Positions 24,839 to 36,244 of a stretch of DNA of 64,000 bases are shown piece by piece (positions within the stretch are counted from its first letter, which is position 1; every line of letters begins with the position of its first letter). This DNA comes from Hyphomicrobiales bacterium. GTDB lineage: Bacteria > Pseudomonadota > Alphaproteobacteria > Rhizobiales > Beijerinckiaceae. Location of the stretch: positions 1,919,001-1,983,000 of the forward strand of contig CAKNFJ010000001.1 of the NCBI GenBank assembly GCA_930633495.1. The letters run 5' to 3'. Made by a program: the position numbers and the translations under genes. Under the pieces are notes generated by a model. It had not been told where the DNA came from. It did not search any database and saw only the letters and a program-made list of their open reading frames with translations.

Positions 24839-25795
24839 TCAATCCTCTAGAGCCTTCTTCTGTGCTTCTAGCATGTTTATCAGCTTCTGAATCTCGACAG
24901 CGCCAATATCTCCTTCGCCACGGTATGAGATTTGGACCTGCTTGGACGGACCAACCTTAGCTCGGAACCATTCCGCAAACCCCTCATTCGACATGCCGAC
25001 ATTTGGTGGAGGCGTTTGGGGAACAGGGAATGTCGGCGCAGCCGCCACGAAGACGGGAGTAGAATTAGGCGCTGCACTTTCAACCATCACTTCACTCATA
25101 GGGATGCCTGTTTCGCTTCCCTCGACCGCGACCCATTGGCCGTCGTCAGTGACAAGCCGCACACGCCGAGGCTGCTGGAACTGCAACGCTCCGGCCGATT
25201 CCCATTGAACGAGGTCACCAACCCGAGCGCCCCCAAACTTCGTAGCCACTCCAGGTTCCGACGTGTTCGAGTCCACTGATTCTCTATCGTCTGCCCCGGA
25301 AGGGCCATTACTTTCGAATGCTTTTTCCTGCTCCAGAAAGCGAACCGTATCGAGGTAAGCGGCAACCACTGGACCAATCGCTCGGTCGAGAAAACTCTCA
25401 CGGGTGAGCCACGACTTCAACGCGCCCTCCGATGGGGTGCCATCAGCAAACCGATCGCGAATCTCTGCAAAAATATTGGGATGGAATGCAGCTTCCAATA
25501 GCGCCTTCTTTCGGTCTGCGCCCGGAGCGGGGTGAAGAATATCCACGGCCAACTGCGTTATCCGCATTTGGCCTTTCCCCGACCGTTCAACCAACCCGTA
25601 GTGCGCGAGCGAGCCAAGCGTTTTTTCTGACGCCCCGCTTGTACCACTGTACCCCATATGCTTCGCCGCTACCTCGCGATCAATGGGGTTTCGGCGATCC
25701 GCGCTATGGATGCTGCGCGCATATCCGAGGGCCTTTGATAGGCTAAAATTGGGGTATCCGGGGCTTTGAGAGCGAGCCATACCTGTTACCTTCAT
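24839..25795 (-). CDS. Protein of unknown function with winged-helix-like N-terminus; base composition unlike neighbours
   Basis: 318 residues from 25795, or 313 from the ATG at 25780, which has AAGG at better spacing. I do not recognise a named family. Residues about 10-80 look like a winged helix (AAKHMGYSGTSGASEKTLGS, LAHYGLVERSGKGQMRITQL). Residues about 95-150 are helical. A Pro/Ser-rich linker leads to a C-terminal segment with GAVEIQKLINMLEAQKKALE that I have seen in other uncharacterised rhizobial proteins. Codon choice is visibly more AT-rich than in flanking genes, suggesting acquisition by transfer. It is divergent from a structured RNA candidate, and symmetric sites lie between them. 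A DNA-binding role is inferred only. Confidence 0.7.
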   Translation of the reverse strand: MKVTGMARSQSPGYPNFSLSKALGYARSIHSADRRNPIDREVAAKHMGYSGTSGASEKTLGSLAHYGLVERSGKGQMRITQLAVDILHPAPGADRKKALLEAAFHPNIFAEIRDRFADGTPSEGALKSWLTRESFLDRAIGPVVAAYLDTVRFLEQEKAFESNGPSGADDRESVDSNTSEPGVATKFGGARVGDLVQWESAGALQFQQPRRVRLVTDDGQWVAVEGSETGIPMSEVMVESAAPNSTPVFVAAAPTFPVPQTPPPNVGMSNEGFAEWFRAKVGPSKQVQISYRGEGDIGAVEIQKLINMLEAQKKALED

Positions 25796-25860
25796 TGACC
25801 TGCGGCGGCGGCCTTATAGCGCAACAGCGCATTTTAGGCAATTTTTTGCGCAAGAACCTT

Positions 25861-25920
25861 ACCTGTTTCAGGTAGTTTTTTGAGGTACCCGAAAAATTTT
25901 AATTGCTTAAACTACCTCAA
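25861..25920. promoter_or_regulatory. Cluster of nested inverted repeats between the unknown gene and the RNA candidate
   Basis: AT-rich DNA holds ACCTG-TTT-CAGGT (25861-25873), AGGTAGTTT (25870-25878) with its complement AAACTACCT (25909-25917), and TTGAGGTA (25880-25887) with TACCTCAA (25913-25920). The shared core GAGGTA/TACCTC appears on both strands, so a regulator probably binds several half-sites here and controls both directions. Confidence 0.55.
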
Positions 25921-25931
25921 TTACGCATAGT
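25903..25931 (+). promoter_or_regulatory. Promoter-like sequence for the structured RNA
   Basis: TTGCTT (25903-25908), a 17-nt spacer and CATAGT (25926-25931) resemble a sigma-70 promoter pointing right, with a start near 25938. The spacer overlaps the symmetric AAACTACCTCAA site, so binding of a regulator there would block the promoter. Confidence 0.4.
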
Positions 25932-25934
25932 CCG

Positions 25935-26128
25935 ATTGTCGCAACGCCTTGAAGGATTCGCGAACATGCTCAGGAGGGTGAGAGCCCCATCGTTCGGCCG
26001 ACCGACGCGTGGGGCAGGGAAAAACAGGAAGGGCCGCTACCCGAGCCCCTGACAAGGAAGGTAGCAGCCCTAAATCGGCAGATCGCCAATGCTGGCCGGC
26101 AGAGAAAAATCTCTGCCGGCCAGCTCTT
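25935..26128 (+). ncRNA. Candidate structured small RNA of about 190 nt, family unknown
   Basis: No reading frame fits this gap, but the sequence is highly structured. The ends pair (ATTG at 25935-25938 with CAAT at 26087-26090, flanked by CG/CG). Inside are CTCA/TGAG (25969-25982), a hairpin GCCCCA...TGGGGC (25984-26015) with inner TCGG/CCGA, and an 11-bp stem with one C/A mismatch, AGGGC-c-GCTACC with GGTAGC-a-GCCCT (26030-26071). A 15-bp terminator hairpin follows. A promoter-like sequence lies just upstream. The string GGAAGGTAGCAGCCCTAA resembles the apex of bacterial SRP RNA, but those bases are taken up by the 11-bp stem and the SRP 5' half is absent. I cannot name the family. Confidence 0.5.
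26091..26128 (+). terminator. Strong Rho-independent terminator
   Basis: A perfect 15-bp stem, GCTGGCCGGCAGAGA with TCTCTGCCGGCCAGC, closes a 4-nt A loop and is followed on the + strand by TCTTATTTA. The T-rich side faces right, so it fits the RNA candidate best; it could also end uvrB transcripts from the other side. Confidence 0.75.
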
Positions 26129-26186
26129 ATTTACATATCAGAATCAGCGGTTTTGGTCCAGCTCATCGCGCCCCGGTCAAGTTGAA

Positions 26187-28853
<2,667 letters not shown>

Positions 28854-28927
28854 GGCGGCAATATGGTCCCGAACGCGGCGCGATGCGAGGGGGGCCAGCA
28901 CCCGAACGGGCAGATTGGTGACAGGAG

Positions 28928-28982
28928 TTGACAGGATCGCAAAACACACTCTTAGGTTGCATTTCTTGATGTAGAACAACCT
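28928..28982 (+). promoter_or_regulatory. Promoter region of the restriction-methylation gene
   Basis: TTGACA at 28928-28933 is a consensus -35 box, though the -10 at the right distance is weak. Downstream, AGGTTG (28954-28959) and CAACCT (28977-28982) form an inverted repeat just before the ribosome-binding site, in an AT-rich patch. It may be an autoregulatory site. Confidence 0.35.
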
Positions 28983-28995
28983 GAGGAGACGGACC

Positions 28996-31900
28996 ATGTC
29001 GGGGGGCGGGTCCGGGTCGGATACGACGGATGTCGAGGCCTTCATCACGCGCTGGCGCGTCTCGGAAGGGGCGGAGCGCGCCGCCTATGCGCAGTTCCTC
29101 AGCGAGCTCTGCCGGCTGATCGGGGTGGAGGCCCCGCAGCCGCCGACCAGTGATTCCGATGCGGTGACCTATCGCTTCGAATATCCGGTGCGCTTTCCCG
29201 ACGGGCAGGGCGGGCATACGACCGGGCGGATCGACCTCTACAAGAAGGGCACCTTCGTCCTTGAAGCCAAGCAGAGCCGTCTGAAGGGCGGCGCGAAGGA
29301 ATTGCTGCCGGCGCAGGGCGCCCTGCCCTTCGCCGAACCTGCCGGACCGCGCGGCCGACGCGGCGCCGATCGCGCCTGGGACGTGCTGATGCTCAACGCC
29401 AAGCGACAGGCCGAGGACTACGCCAAGGCGCTGCCGGCGCCGCATGGCTGGCCGCCTTTCCTGATCATCTGCGATGTCGGGCACTGCTTCGAGCTCTACG
29501 CCGACTTCACCGGGCAGGGTAAGAACTACGTCCAGTTTCCCGACCGGCAGCGCTACCGCATCTATCTCGACGATCTGCGCGACGAGGCAGTGCGTCAGCG
29601 CCTCGCCGCAATCTGGATCGACCCTTTCGCACTCGACCCCGCACGCCATGCCGCCCGCGTGACGCGCGCCATAGCCGAGCGGCTGGCAGCGGTGTCGAAG
29701 GCGCTGGAGCGCAACCACGACCCCGAGGAGGTGGCGCTGTTCCTGATGCGCTGCCTGTTCACGATGTTCGCCGAGGATGTCGGGCTGATCCGCAAGGACG
29801 CTTTTAAGACCCTGCTGCGCGAATGCCGCGAAGATCCCGCTTCCTTCCTGCCACTGGTCTCCGAGCTCTGGCAGGCGATGGACAAAGGCCAATACTCGAC
29901 TTCGGTGCGCGAGCGGATGAAGCGCTTCAACGGCAAGCTCTACGAGGACGCGAAGGTCTACCCGCTCGGACGCGAGGAGATCGGCGAATTGCTCGCCGCG
30001 GCCGAGCATGACTGGAAGGAGGTCGAGCCCGCGATCTTCGGCGCGCTGCTGGAACAGGCGCTGGACGCGGAGGAACGCGCCCGGCTCGGCGCGCATTACA
30101 CGCCGCGCGCCTATGTCGAGCGGCTGGTCGTCGAGACGGTGATCGGCCCGCTGCGCGAAGACTGGCGCGCCGTGCTCGGCGCCGCGCAGCAGGCCCGCGA
30201 CGGCGGCGACGCGAAGAAGGCGTTGGCGCTCGTCGAGGGCTTTCACGAGACGCTCTGCGCAACGCGCGTGCTCGATCCTGCCTGCGGTACCGGCAATTTT
30301 CTCCATGTTTCGCAAGAACTCATGAAGAAGCTGGAGGGCGAGGTGCTCGATGCGGCGAGCGAACTCGGCAGCGTCGAGACGCTCGGCGGCTTTGCCCGGC
30401 ATGCCGTGGGGCCGCAGCAATTCCTCGGCCTGGAGACCAACCGCAGGGCGGTCGCCATCGCCGATCTCGTGCTCTGGATCGGACATCTGCAATGGCACTT
30501 CCGGACGCGCGGTTTCGCCCCAAAGGAGCCGATCCTCGAAAAGCTGGATCATATCTACAAGCGCGATGCGGTGCTGAGCTGGGATGGCTGGCCGATCCCG
30601 CAATGGCGCGATGGCGGCGAGGCCCTGCCGAACCCGCGCCGCCCGGAATGGCCGGAGGCCGAATTCATCGTCGGCAACCCGCCCTTCATCGGCGGCAAGG
30701 ACCTACGAAGTCGCCTCGGCGACGTCTATGCGGAGGCGCTCTGGGCCGCGCATCCGCAGATGAACGAGAGTGCGGATCTCGTGATGTACTGGTGGGACCA
30801 CGCGGCCGAGCGGCTGATACGGCCGGGCACGCTGCTGCGGCGCTTCGGCTTCGTCACCACCAACTCGATCACCCAGCTCTTCCAGCGCCGGACGGTGGAA
30901 CGGCATCTCGACGGCAAGCGACCGCTCTCGCTTGCCGTGGCGATCCCCGATCATCCCTGGACCAAGGCAGGCAAGGACGCCGCCGCCGTCCGGATCGCCA
31001 TGACCGTCGCGCAGGCGGGGCTGCATGAAGGGAAGCTGCTGGAGGTCGTCTCGGAGGCAGGCCTCGACGGCGACCAGCCGCAGATCGGGCTCGTCGAGAG
31101 GCGGGGGCGGATCAATGCGGATCTGACGATCGGAGTGGATGTCGGCCAGGCCTCGGGGCTTCGCGCCAATACCGGCCTCAGTTCCCGCGGGATGATGCTG
31201 TTCGGCTCCGGCTTCATCGTGACGCCACAAGAGGCGATGGCCCTGGGCCTCGGGAAGAGGCCCGGTCTGGAGAAGCATATTCGCGCCTATCGAAACGGCC
31301 GCGACCTGACTGCTCGGGCGAGAGGCGTGATGGTGATCGACCTTTATGGCCTCCGGCCCGAAGAGGTCCGGGAACGGTATCCGGAAATCTATCAGCACCT
31401 TCTGCGGACGGTCAAAATCGAGCGCGACCGCAACAGGGACTCCGACATCAAAGCGCGCTGGTGGCTATTCGGCCGGACGCGCGACGAAATCCGGCCCGCG
31501 CTCGCCCATCTCCAGCGCTATATCGCCACCGTCGAGACCGCGAAGCATCGCGTCTTCCAGTTCCTCGATACCGCGATCCTGCCCGACAACAAGATCATCG
31601 CCATCGGCTTGTCGGATGCCTACGCCCTTGGCGTGCTGTCTTCGCATATCCACGAGGCCTGGTATCTCGCCGGCGCGGGCAAGCTCGGCGTCTATGCGCG
31701 CGACGCGGTCTATGTGAAATCCCGCTGCTTCGACCCGTTTCCCTTCCCCGACGCAACCGAGCTCCAGAAGGAGGCCATCCGCCGGCCTGCGGAGGCACTC
31801 GACGCATTGCGCAAGCAGGTTCTGGCCGATCATAGCGATCTCACCCTCACCAAGCTCTACAACATCCGCGAAGCGATCCGCGGCGGCCACGCGCTGAGCG

Positions 31901-32418
31901 ATACAGAGACCGACATCCGCGACCGCGGGCTGGTGCTGATCCTCGACGAGCATCACGAGGCGATCGATGCCGCCGTCGCCGCAGCCTATGGCTGGCCGGC
32001 CGATCTGCCCGACGAGCAGGTGCTGGCGCGTCTCGCCGCCCTGAACCGGCAGCGGCTGCAGGACGAGGCGCGCGGCACCGTGCGCTGGCTCAGGCCGGAC
32101 TATCAGCGCCCGCGCTTCGGCCGCGCCGGCAAGGGCGGCGAGCAAATCGAGGCGGAAGGGCTGGTCGCGGCGCTGCCGGCGAGCGCAGGGCGACCGCCAT
32201 TCCCCACCGATCCGGTGGAACGGGTCGCCTGCGTGCTCTCGGCCCTGGCCCGGACCCAGGCCGCGCTCGATGCGGCCGGGATCGCCATCCGCTTCCGGCA
32301 AGGCCGCAAGGTCGAGCGCGCCATCCGCGACATCCTGATCTCGCTCGCGCGTGTCGGCGAAATCTCGACCGTCGATGGCGGGCACAGCTTCGCGCGTCGG
32401 TTGACGGCGAACAGGTAG
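28996..32418 (+). CDS. Single-chain restriction-modification enzyme, MmeI-like (Type IIL/IIG)
   Basis: 1140 residues. An N-terminal PD-(D/E)xK-type nuclease motif is visible as D80-x9-E90-A-K92 in [19 protein letters not shown] helical connector follows. The DNA methyltransferase has motif [13 protein letters not shown] (about 421-432) and catalytic motif IV GNPPF (about 560-564), the adenine-N6 type. The region from about 720 to 960 should be the target-recognition domain, followed by a C-terminal helical part. No separate specificity or nuclease gene is nearby, so cutting, methylation and recognition appear to be in one chain. It is larger than MmeI (about 920). The AGGAG site precedes ATG 28996. 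It is divergent from uvrB. Confidence 0.85.
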   Translation: MSGGGSGSDTTDVEAFITRWRVSEGAERAAYAQFLSELCRLIGVEAPQPPTSDSDAVTYRFEYPVRFPDGQGGHTTGRIDLYKKGTFVLEAKQSRLKGGAKELLPAQGALPFAEPAGPRGRRGADRAWDVLMLNAKRQAEDYAKALPAPHGWPPFLIICDVGHCFELYADFTGQGKNYVQFPDRQRYRIYLDDLRDEAVRQRLAAIWIDPFALDPARHAARVTRAIAERLAAVSKALERNHDPEEVALFLMRCLFTMFAEDVGLIRKDAFKTLLRECREDPASFLPLVSELWQAMDKGQYSTSVRERMKRFNGKLYEDAKVYPLGREEIGELLAAAEHDWKEVEPAIFGALLEQALDAEERARLGAHYTPRAYVERLVVETVIGPLREDWRAVLGAAQQARDGGDAKKALALVEGFHETLCATRVLDPACGTGNFLHVSQELMKKLEGEVLDAASELGSVETLGGFARHAVGPQQFLGLETNRRAVAIADLVLWIGHLQWHFRTRGFAPKEPILEKLDHIYKRDAVLSWDGWPIPQWRDGGEALPNPRRPEWPEAEFIVGNPPFIGGKDLRSRLGDVYAEALWAAHPQMNESADLVMYWWDHAAERLIRPGTLLRRFGFVTTNSITQLFQRRTVERHLDGKRPLSLAVAIPDHPWTKAGKDAAAVRIAMTVAQAGLHEGKLLEVVSEAGLDGDQPQIGLVERRGRINADLTIGVDVGQASGLRANTGLSSRGMMLFGSGFIVTPQEAMALGLGKRPGLEKHIRAYRNGRDLTARARGVMVIDLYGLRPEEVRERYPEIYQHLLRTVKIERDRNRDSDIKARWWLFGRTRDEIRPALAHLQRYIATVETAKHRVFQFLDTAILPDNKIIAIGLSDAYALGVLSSHIHEAWYLAGAGKLGVYARDAVYVKSRCFDPFPFPDATELQKEAIRRPAEALDALRKQVLADHSDLTLTKLYNIREAIRGGHALSDTETDIRDRGLVLILDEHHEAIDAAVAAAYGWPADLPDEQVLARLAALNRQRLQDEARGTVRWLRPDYQRPRFGRAGKGGEQIEAEGLVAALPASAGRPPFPTDPVERVACVLSALARTQAALDAAGIAIRFRQGRKVERAIRDILISLARVGEISTVDGGHSFARRLTANR

Positions 32419-32442
32419 GGATGGCGGCGCGGAGCCTGCTGC

Positions 32443-33660
32443 CTACCTTCGGAACAGCCAATTCCCGATGCCCTCGGCCGCGGCGACGCCGGTGGCGAAG
32501 CTTGCCTGCAGCAGATAGCCGCCGGTGGGCGCCTCCCAGTCGAGCATCTCGCCGGCGACGAAGACGCCCGGCAGCCGCGTCAGCATGAAGCCGGCATCGA
32601 CCTCCTCATGCATCACGCCGCCGGCCGTCGAGATGGCGCGGGCAATCGGCATCGCGCCATCGAGGCGCAACGGAGCGACCTTGATCAGCGCGGCGAGTTC
32701 GGCCGGTTCGGCCGGCAGAGCGTTTCCCGCCGCTTCGCGCAGCAGCGCGGCGGCAACGGGCGCGAGGCCGGCGGCCTTGCGCAGATGATTGCTCAGCGTC
32801 TCCCCCTTGCGGCGCCTCGCGAGGCGGGTAGCGATGTCCTGCACCGAAAGATCGGGCCGCAGGTCGATCCGGATCATGGCCGCGCCGTCGCGCCGGAGAG
32901 CCTCCCGGATCGGCGCCGAGAGTGCATAGATTGCTCCGCCCTCGATGCCGTCCGCATCGATCATCGCCTCTCCGGCCGCTTCCTCGCCGCCGAAGCGGAT
33001 GACGATGCGCTTGAGCGGTTGACCGGCGAAACGCTCCCGCATCAGCGGCGACCAGGCGACCGTGAAACCGCCATTCGCCGGCCGGAGCGGAGACATCGCA
33101 ACACCGCGCTCGGCCAGCAGCGAAACCCAGCCACCATCAGCGCCGAGCCGCGGCCAGCTCGCGCCACCCAGCGCCAGCAGCGTCGCATCGGGGCGAACGG
33201 CTTCCGTTTCGCCATTCCCGAGGCGGAAGCGCAGCGTGCCATCGGCGTCCCAGCCGGTCCAGAACCGCCCGGATGCGAGCCTGACGCCGAGGGCATCGAG
33301 GCGGCCGAGCCAGGCGCGCAGCAATGGCGAGGCCTTCATCGCGCGCGGGAAGACCCGGCCGCTCGAACCGACGAAGGTCTCGGCGCCGAGCCCGTCGGCC
33401 CAGTCGCGCAGGGCTTGCGGCGGGAACGCCCGCAAAGCCGGTTCGAGCCAGTCCTTCGCCTCACGATAGCGGCCGAGGAAGGCATCGAACGGCTCGGAAT
33501 GGGTCAGGTTCAGGCCGCCGCGCCCTGCCAGCAGGAACTTGCGGGCCGGCGAGGCCATACGCTCATAGATCGTCACGCGATGTCCGGCACCGGCCAGACG
33601 CTCGGCGGCGATCAACCCGGCCGGTCCGGCTCCGATGATGGCGATCTCTCGCGTTTGCAC
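32443..33660 (-). CDS. BaiN/YhiN-like NAD(P)/FAD-dependent flavoprotein
   Basis: 405 residues from a GTG start. The N-terminal Rossmann FAD site is IAIIGAGPAGLIAAERLAGAG, with the family motif RKFLLAGRGGLNLTHSE next. The C-terminal FAD closure is VFVAGEMLDWEAPTGGYLLQ. This matches the HI0933/YhiN (TIGR03862-like) flavoprotein family, whose members are mostly of unknown function, some acting as ene-reductases. It is convergent with the restriction enzyme gene (24-nt gap). The first residues of the longer frame overlap a palindromic repeat, which supports the GTG start. Confidence 0.85.
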   Translation of the reverse strand: MQTREIAIIGAGPAGLIAAERLAGAGHRVTIYERMASPARKFLLAGRGGLNLTHSEPFDAFLGRYREAKDWLEPALRAFPPQALRDWADGLGAETFVGSSGRVFPRAMKASPLLRAWLGRLDALGVRLASGRFWTGWDADGTLRFRLGNGETEAVRPDATLLALGGASWPRLGADGGWVSLLAERGVAMSPLRPANGGFTVAWSPLMRERFAGQPLKRIVIRFGGEEAAGEAMIDADGIEGGAIYALSAPIREALRRDGAAMIRIDLRPDLSVQDIATRLARRRKGETLSNHLRKAAGLAPVAAALLREAAGNALPAEPAELAALIKVAPLRLDGAMPIARAISTAGGVMHEEVDAGFMLTRLPGVFVAGEMLDWEAPTGGYLLQASFATGVAAAEGIGNWLFRR

Positions 33661-33681
33661 GACATACCCCAAGGTCGAACC

Positions 33682-33801
33682 GTCATTCCGGGCGCAGCGA
33701 AGCGGAGACCCGGAATCCATCGTAGAGCCAAGTCCATGACAAGGATCGGCCCTTCGATGGATTCCGGATCGGCGCCGCTTTCGCGGCTTGTCCGGAATGA
33801 C
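33682..33801. repeat. Intergenic palindromic repeat, family C, copy 2
   Basis: GTCATTCCGGGCGCAGCGAA on the left is mirrored by GGCTTGTCCGGAATGAC on the right, with inner arms GGAATCCATCG and CGATGGATTCC. It fills most of the gap between the flavoprotein gene and ynfA, which are transcribed divergently. Confidence 0.75.
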
Positions 33802-33872
33802 GATGTGTTTCGTTCGCTCCCTGCATTACCCTGCCCGGCTCAACGCCGAAACTGCCCAGGACATCGATTTCC

Positions 33873-34193
33873 ATGCCCAGCATCGCCGCCTATATCGGCG
33901 CCGCACTCTTCGAGATCGCCGGCTGCTTCGCCTTCTGGGGCTGGTTGCGGCTCGGCAAGCCGATCTGGTGGCTGCTGCCGGGGCTCGCCTCGCTCGCGCT
34001 CTTCGCCTGGCTGCTGACGCGGGTCGAGAGCGCGGCGGCAGGGCGCGCCTTCGCCGCCTATGGCGGAGTCTACATCGCCGCCTCGCTCGGCTGGCTCTGG
34101 GCGGTCGAGGGCGTGAGGCCGGACCGCTGGGACCTGACCGGCGGCGCCATCTGCCTCGCCGGTGCCGCGATCATTTTGGCAGCGCCGCGGTAG
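33873..34193 (+). CDS. ynfA: YnfA family small membrane protein
   Basis: 106 residues with four membrane helices. The family motif [14 protein letters not shown] and the third-helix stretch [20 protein letters not shown] are clear. YnfA proteins resemble small multidrug-resistance transporters in fold; efflux activity has been reported for some. Length matches the family. It seems to be a single-gene unit with repeats on both sides. Confidence 0.92.
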   Translation: MPSIAAYIGAALFEIAGCFAFWGWLRLGKPIWWLLPGLASLALFAWLLTRVESAAAGRAFAAYGGVYIAASLGWLWAVEGVRPDRWDLTGGAICLAGAAIILAAPR

Positions 34194-34232
34194 CGGCGGC
34201 GTCACTTTGCGAAGCCTTGCGTCGCCGCACCC

Positions 34233-34323
34233 GTCATGCTCGCCCTTGTGGCGAGCATCCACGTCTTGAACACGGCGCTCGACCAATGAAGACGTGGATG
34301 GCCGGGACAAGCCCGAGCATGAC
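34233..34323. repeat. Intergenic palindromic repeat, family B, copy 3
   Basis: It is nearly identical to 10623-10713 over the left arm (GTCATGCTCGCCCTTGTGGC) and uses the same right arm GAAGACGTGGATG...GAGCATGAC. Here it lies between the convergent ynfA and Na/phosphate cotransporter genes, again a position suited to a two-way terminator. Confidence 0.8.
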
Positions 34324-34361
34324 GACGGGACGGCGCGCGCCCTGATCGAAACACCGGACCT

Positions 34362-36089
34362 TCACCGCCCCCCATGCGGGGCGGGGATGAGCACGGCCGG
34401 CGTCTCGCGCTGCTCGGCCGCGGCCTTCGTCTCGCGCAGGCGACTTTCGCGCAATTCGTTGGCGCTCTCGAGGATCGGATAGGCGATCGAGACGACATGG
34501 CCGTGGATGCGCTTCAGATCCCGGATGATGTCGAGATGGATCGCGCTGGTCTCGATCGATTCCGGCCGGCCGGAGCGCAGGCGCTGGAAGTGGCTGTCCG
34601 TGGCGCGCCGCTCGGCATCGCGCATGGCGGCCTTGTCGGCGAAGAGCTGCCGGGCGAGCACCAGATCGCGCGTGGCGAAGACGTTGAGCGCCAGCGCCAG
34701 CGCCGCAGCGACGCGCTGATGAAAATCGCGGATCTCAGCCAGCCCCTCGGGCGAGAAGGTGTAGCGCTTGCGGATCTTCTTCTCGGCGAGTTCGCGCAGG
34801 TTCTTGTCGATGATGTCGCCGATATGCTCGAGATTGGTGATCAGCGTGATGATCTCGAACAGGCGTCGGCTCTCCTCCTCGGTCAGCTCGTTGCGCGAGA
34901 CCTTGACCAGATAGAGCTTGATCGACTCGTGGATGGTGTCGACGCCGTCATCGGCCTGAGCGATGGCGCGGGAGAGCTTCAGCTCGTCCTTCTCCAGCAG
35001 CGTCATGGTATCGCGCAGCATGCCCTCGACCCGGTCGCCGAGGCGCAGGGCCTCGCGCATGGCGCCGCCGAGCGCCTCGGTCGGGCTGTCGAGCGCGTTG
35101 GGGTCGAGATAGCGCGGCGCCACCGCCTCCGCCTTCTCCTCCTTGCCGGGCATGAAGCGCTCGACCAGCGCCGAGATCGGGCCGACGAAGGGCAGGAAGA
35201 CGATCGCACCGATGACGTTCAGCATGACGTGGAATTCGATGGCGAGCCGGCCATCCGACGGGGACAGGCTCAGCAGCCAGGCAGAGAGCGGGCCGACGAA
35301 GGGCAACACGGCGAGCGCCAGGATCAGGCGAGTTAGCAGATTGCCAACGGCGGCACGGCGCTGGGCGGCGGGCGCGCCGAACTGGTCGAGCACGGGAATC
35401 AGCGCATTTCCGAGATTGGCGCCGATCACCAGCGTCAGGGCCGTCGCCGGCGGGAACAGACCGGAGGCTGCGAAGGTCGCGACCAGCAGGATGATGGCGA
35501 TGCTGGAATGCACGATCCAGGTCGCGGCAATGGCGGCGAGGATGCCAAGCAGCGGCTCGGAACCCATGGCGGCGAGGACGACGCGGAAGGTCGGCGACTG
35601 GGCAAGCGGCGCCGCCGCAGTGTTCAGCTCGATCAGCGAGAGCAAGATGAGGCCGATACCGACCAGGACGCGGCCGATATTGCGCGGACGCTCCATCGCC
35701 TCGCTCGACAGGTACATCGCGACGCCGATCGCGACGCAGAGGCCCCAGAGCCAGCCGAGATCCATCGAGATGACGAACGCCGCGAGCGCTGTGCCGAGAT
35801 TGGCGCCGAGCAGGACGGCGAGCGCCATAGCCGGCACGATCAAGGCCTGTCCGGCGAAGGACGAAACCAGCAGGGTCGTCGCCGTGGAACTCTGCAGCAC
35901 CATGGTCACGATGATGCCACTGCCGAAGGCGGCAAAGCGATTGCGCGTGAAACTCTGCAGCGCCTGCCTGAGCTGCGAGCCGAAAGCGCGCATCGCGCCG
36001 GTTCGGACCAATCTGACCGCCCAGATCAGCAGCGCGACGCCGCCCGCCAGGTGGATCATGATGTTGGTTGCGCTCTCGCCCGTGGCCAT
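34362..36089 (-). CDS. Na/Pi cotransporter family protein with PhoU-like tail
   Basis: 575 residues. The N-terminal half (about 1-310) has eight or so membrane segments in two inverted repeats, with the paired QSSTATTLL-type motif (MVLQSSTATTLLVSS) and VHSSIAIILLVATF in the second half. Residues about 345-545 form a helical PhoU-like domain. Such proteins import phosphate with Na+. A nearby candidate operon may release phosphate from an organic ester, but there is no direct link. The start at 36089 fits the first helix. Confidence 0.9.
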   Translation of the reverse strand: MATGESATNIMIHLAGGVALLIWAVRLVRTGAMRAFGSQLRQALQSFTRNRFAAFGSGIIVTMVLQSSTATTLLVSSFAGQALIVPAMALAVLLGANLGTALAAFVISMDLGWLWGLCVAIGVAMYLSSEAMERPRNIGRVLVGIGLILLSLIELNTAAAPLAQSPTFRVVLAAMGSEPLLGILAAIAATWIVHSSIAIILLVATFAASGLFPPATALTLVIGANLGNALIPVLDQFGAPAAQRRAAVGNLLTRLILALAVLPFVGPLSAWLLSLSPSDGRLAIEFHVMLNVIGAIVFLPFVGPISALVERFMPGKEEKAEAVAPRYLDPNALDSPTEALGGAMREALRLGDRVEGMLRDTMTLLEKDELKLSRAIAQADDGVDTIHESIKLYLVKVSRNELTEEESRRLFEIITLITNLEHIGDIIDKNLRELAEKKIRKRYTFSPEGLAEIRDFHQRVAAALALALNVFATRDLVLARQLFADKAAMRDAERRATDSHFQRLRSGRPESIETSAIHLDIIRDLKRIHGHVVSIAYPILESANELRESRLRETKAAAEQRETPAVLIPAPHGGR

Positions 36090-36244
36090 TTTCGTGCGGT
36101 CTTCCCCGATTCAGATGCGGATCATCGGCTCATAACTATCAATTTTTGATTAGCCAACTCAACAGAAATACACACCGAAAGTGCTGACAATGCGGCGGCA
36201 TCGTCATTCCTGCGACGGGCTCTCCGAAGCGGAAACGAAGCCGT

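Noticed and set aside
25984..26090. SRP (4.5S) RNA call based on GGAAGGTAGCAGCCCTAA
   Set aside because: The string matches the 3' side of the SRP apical region, but the required 5' partner (a TCAGG-type segment) is missing and the same bases form an 11-bp stem with 26030-26041. Kept only as a resemblance.
28996..32418. Type I restriction or BREX/PglX system
   Set aside because: No hsdS, hsdR or other brx/pgl genes are nearby, and the protein has its own N-terminal nuclease motif.
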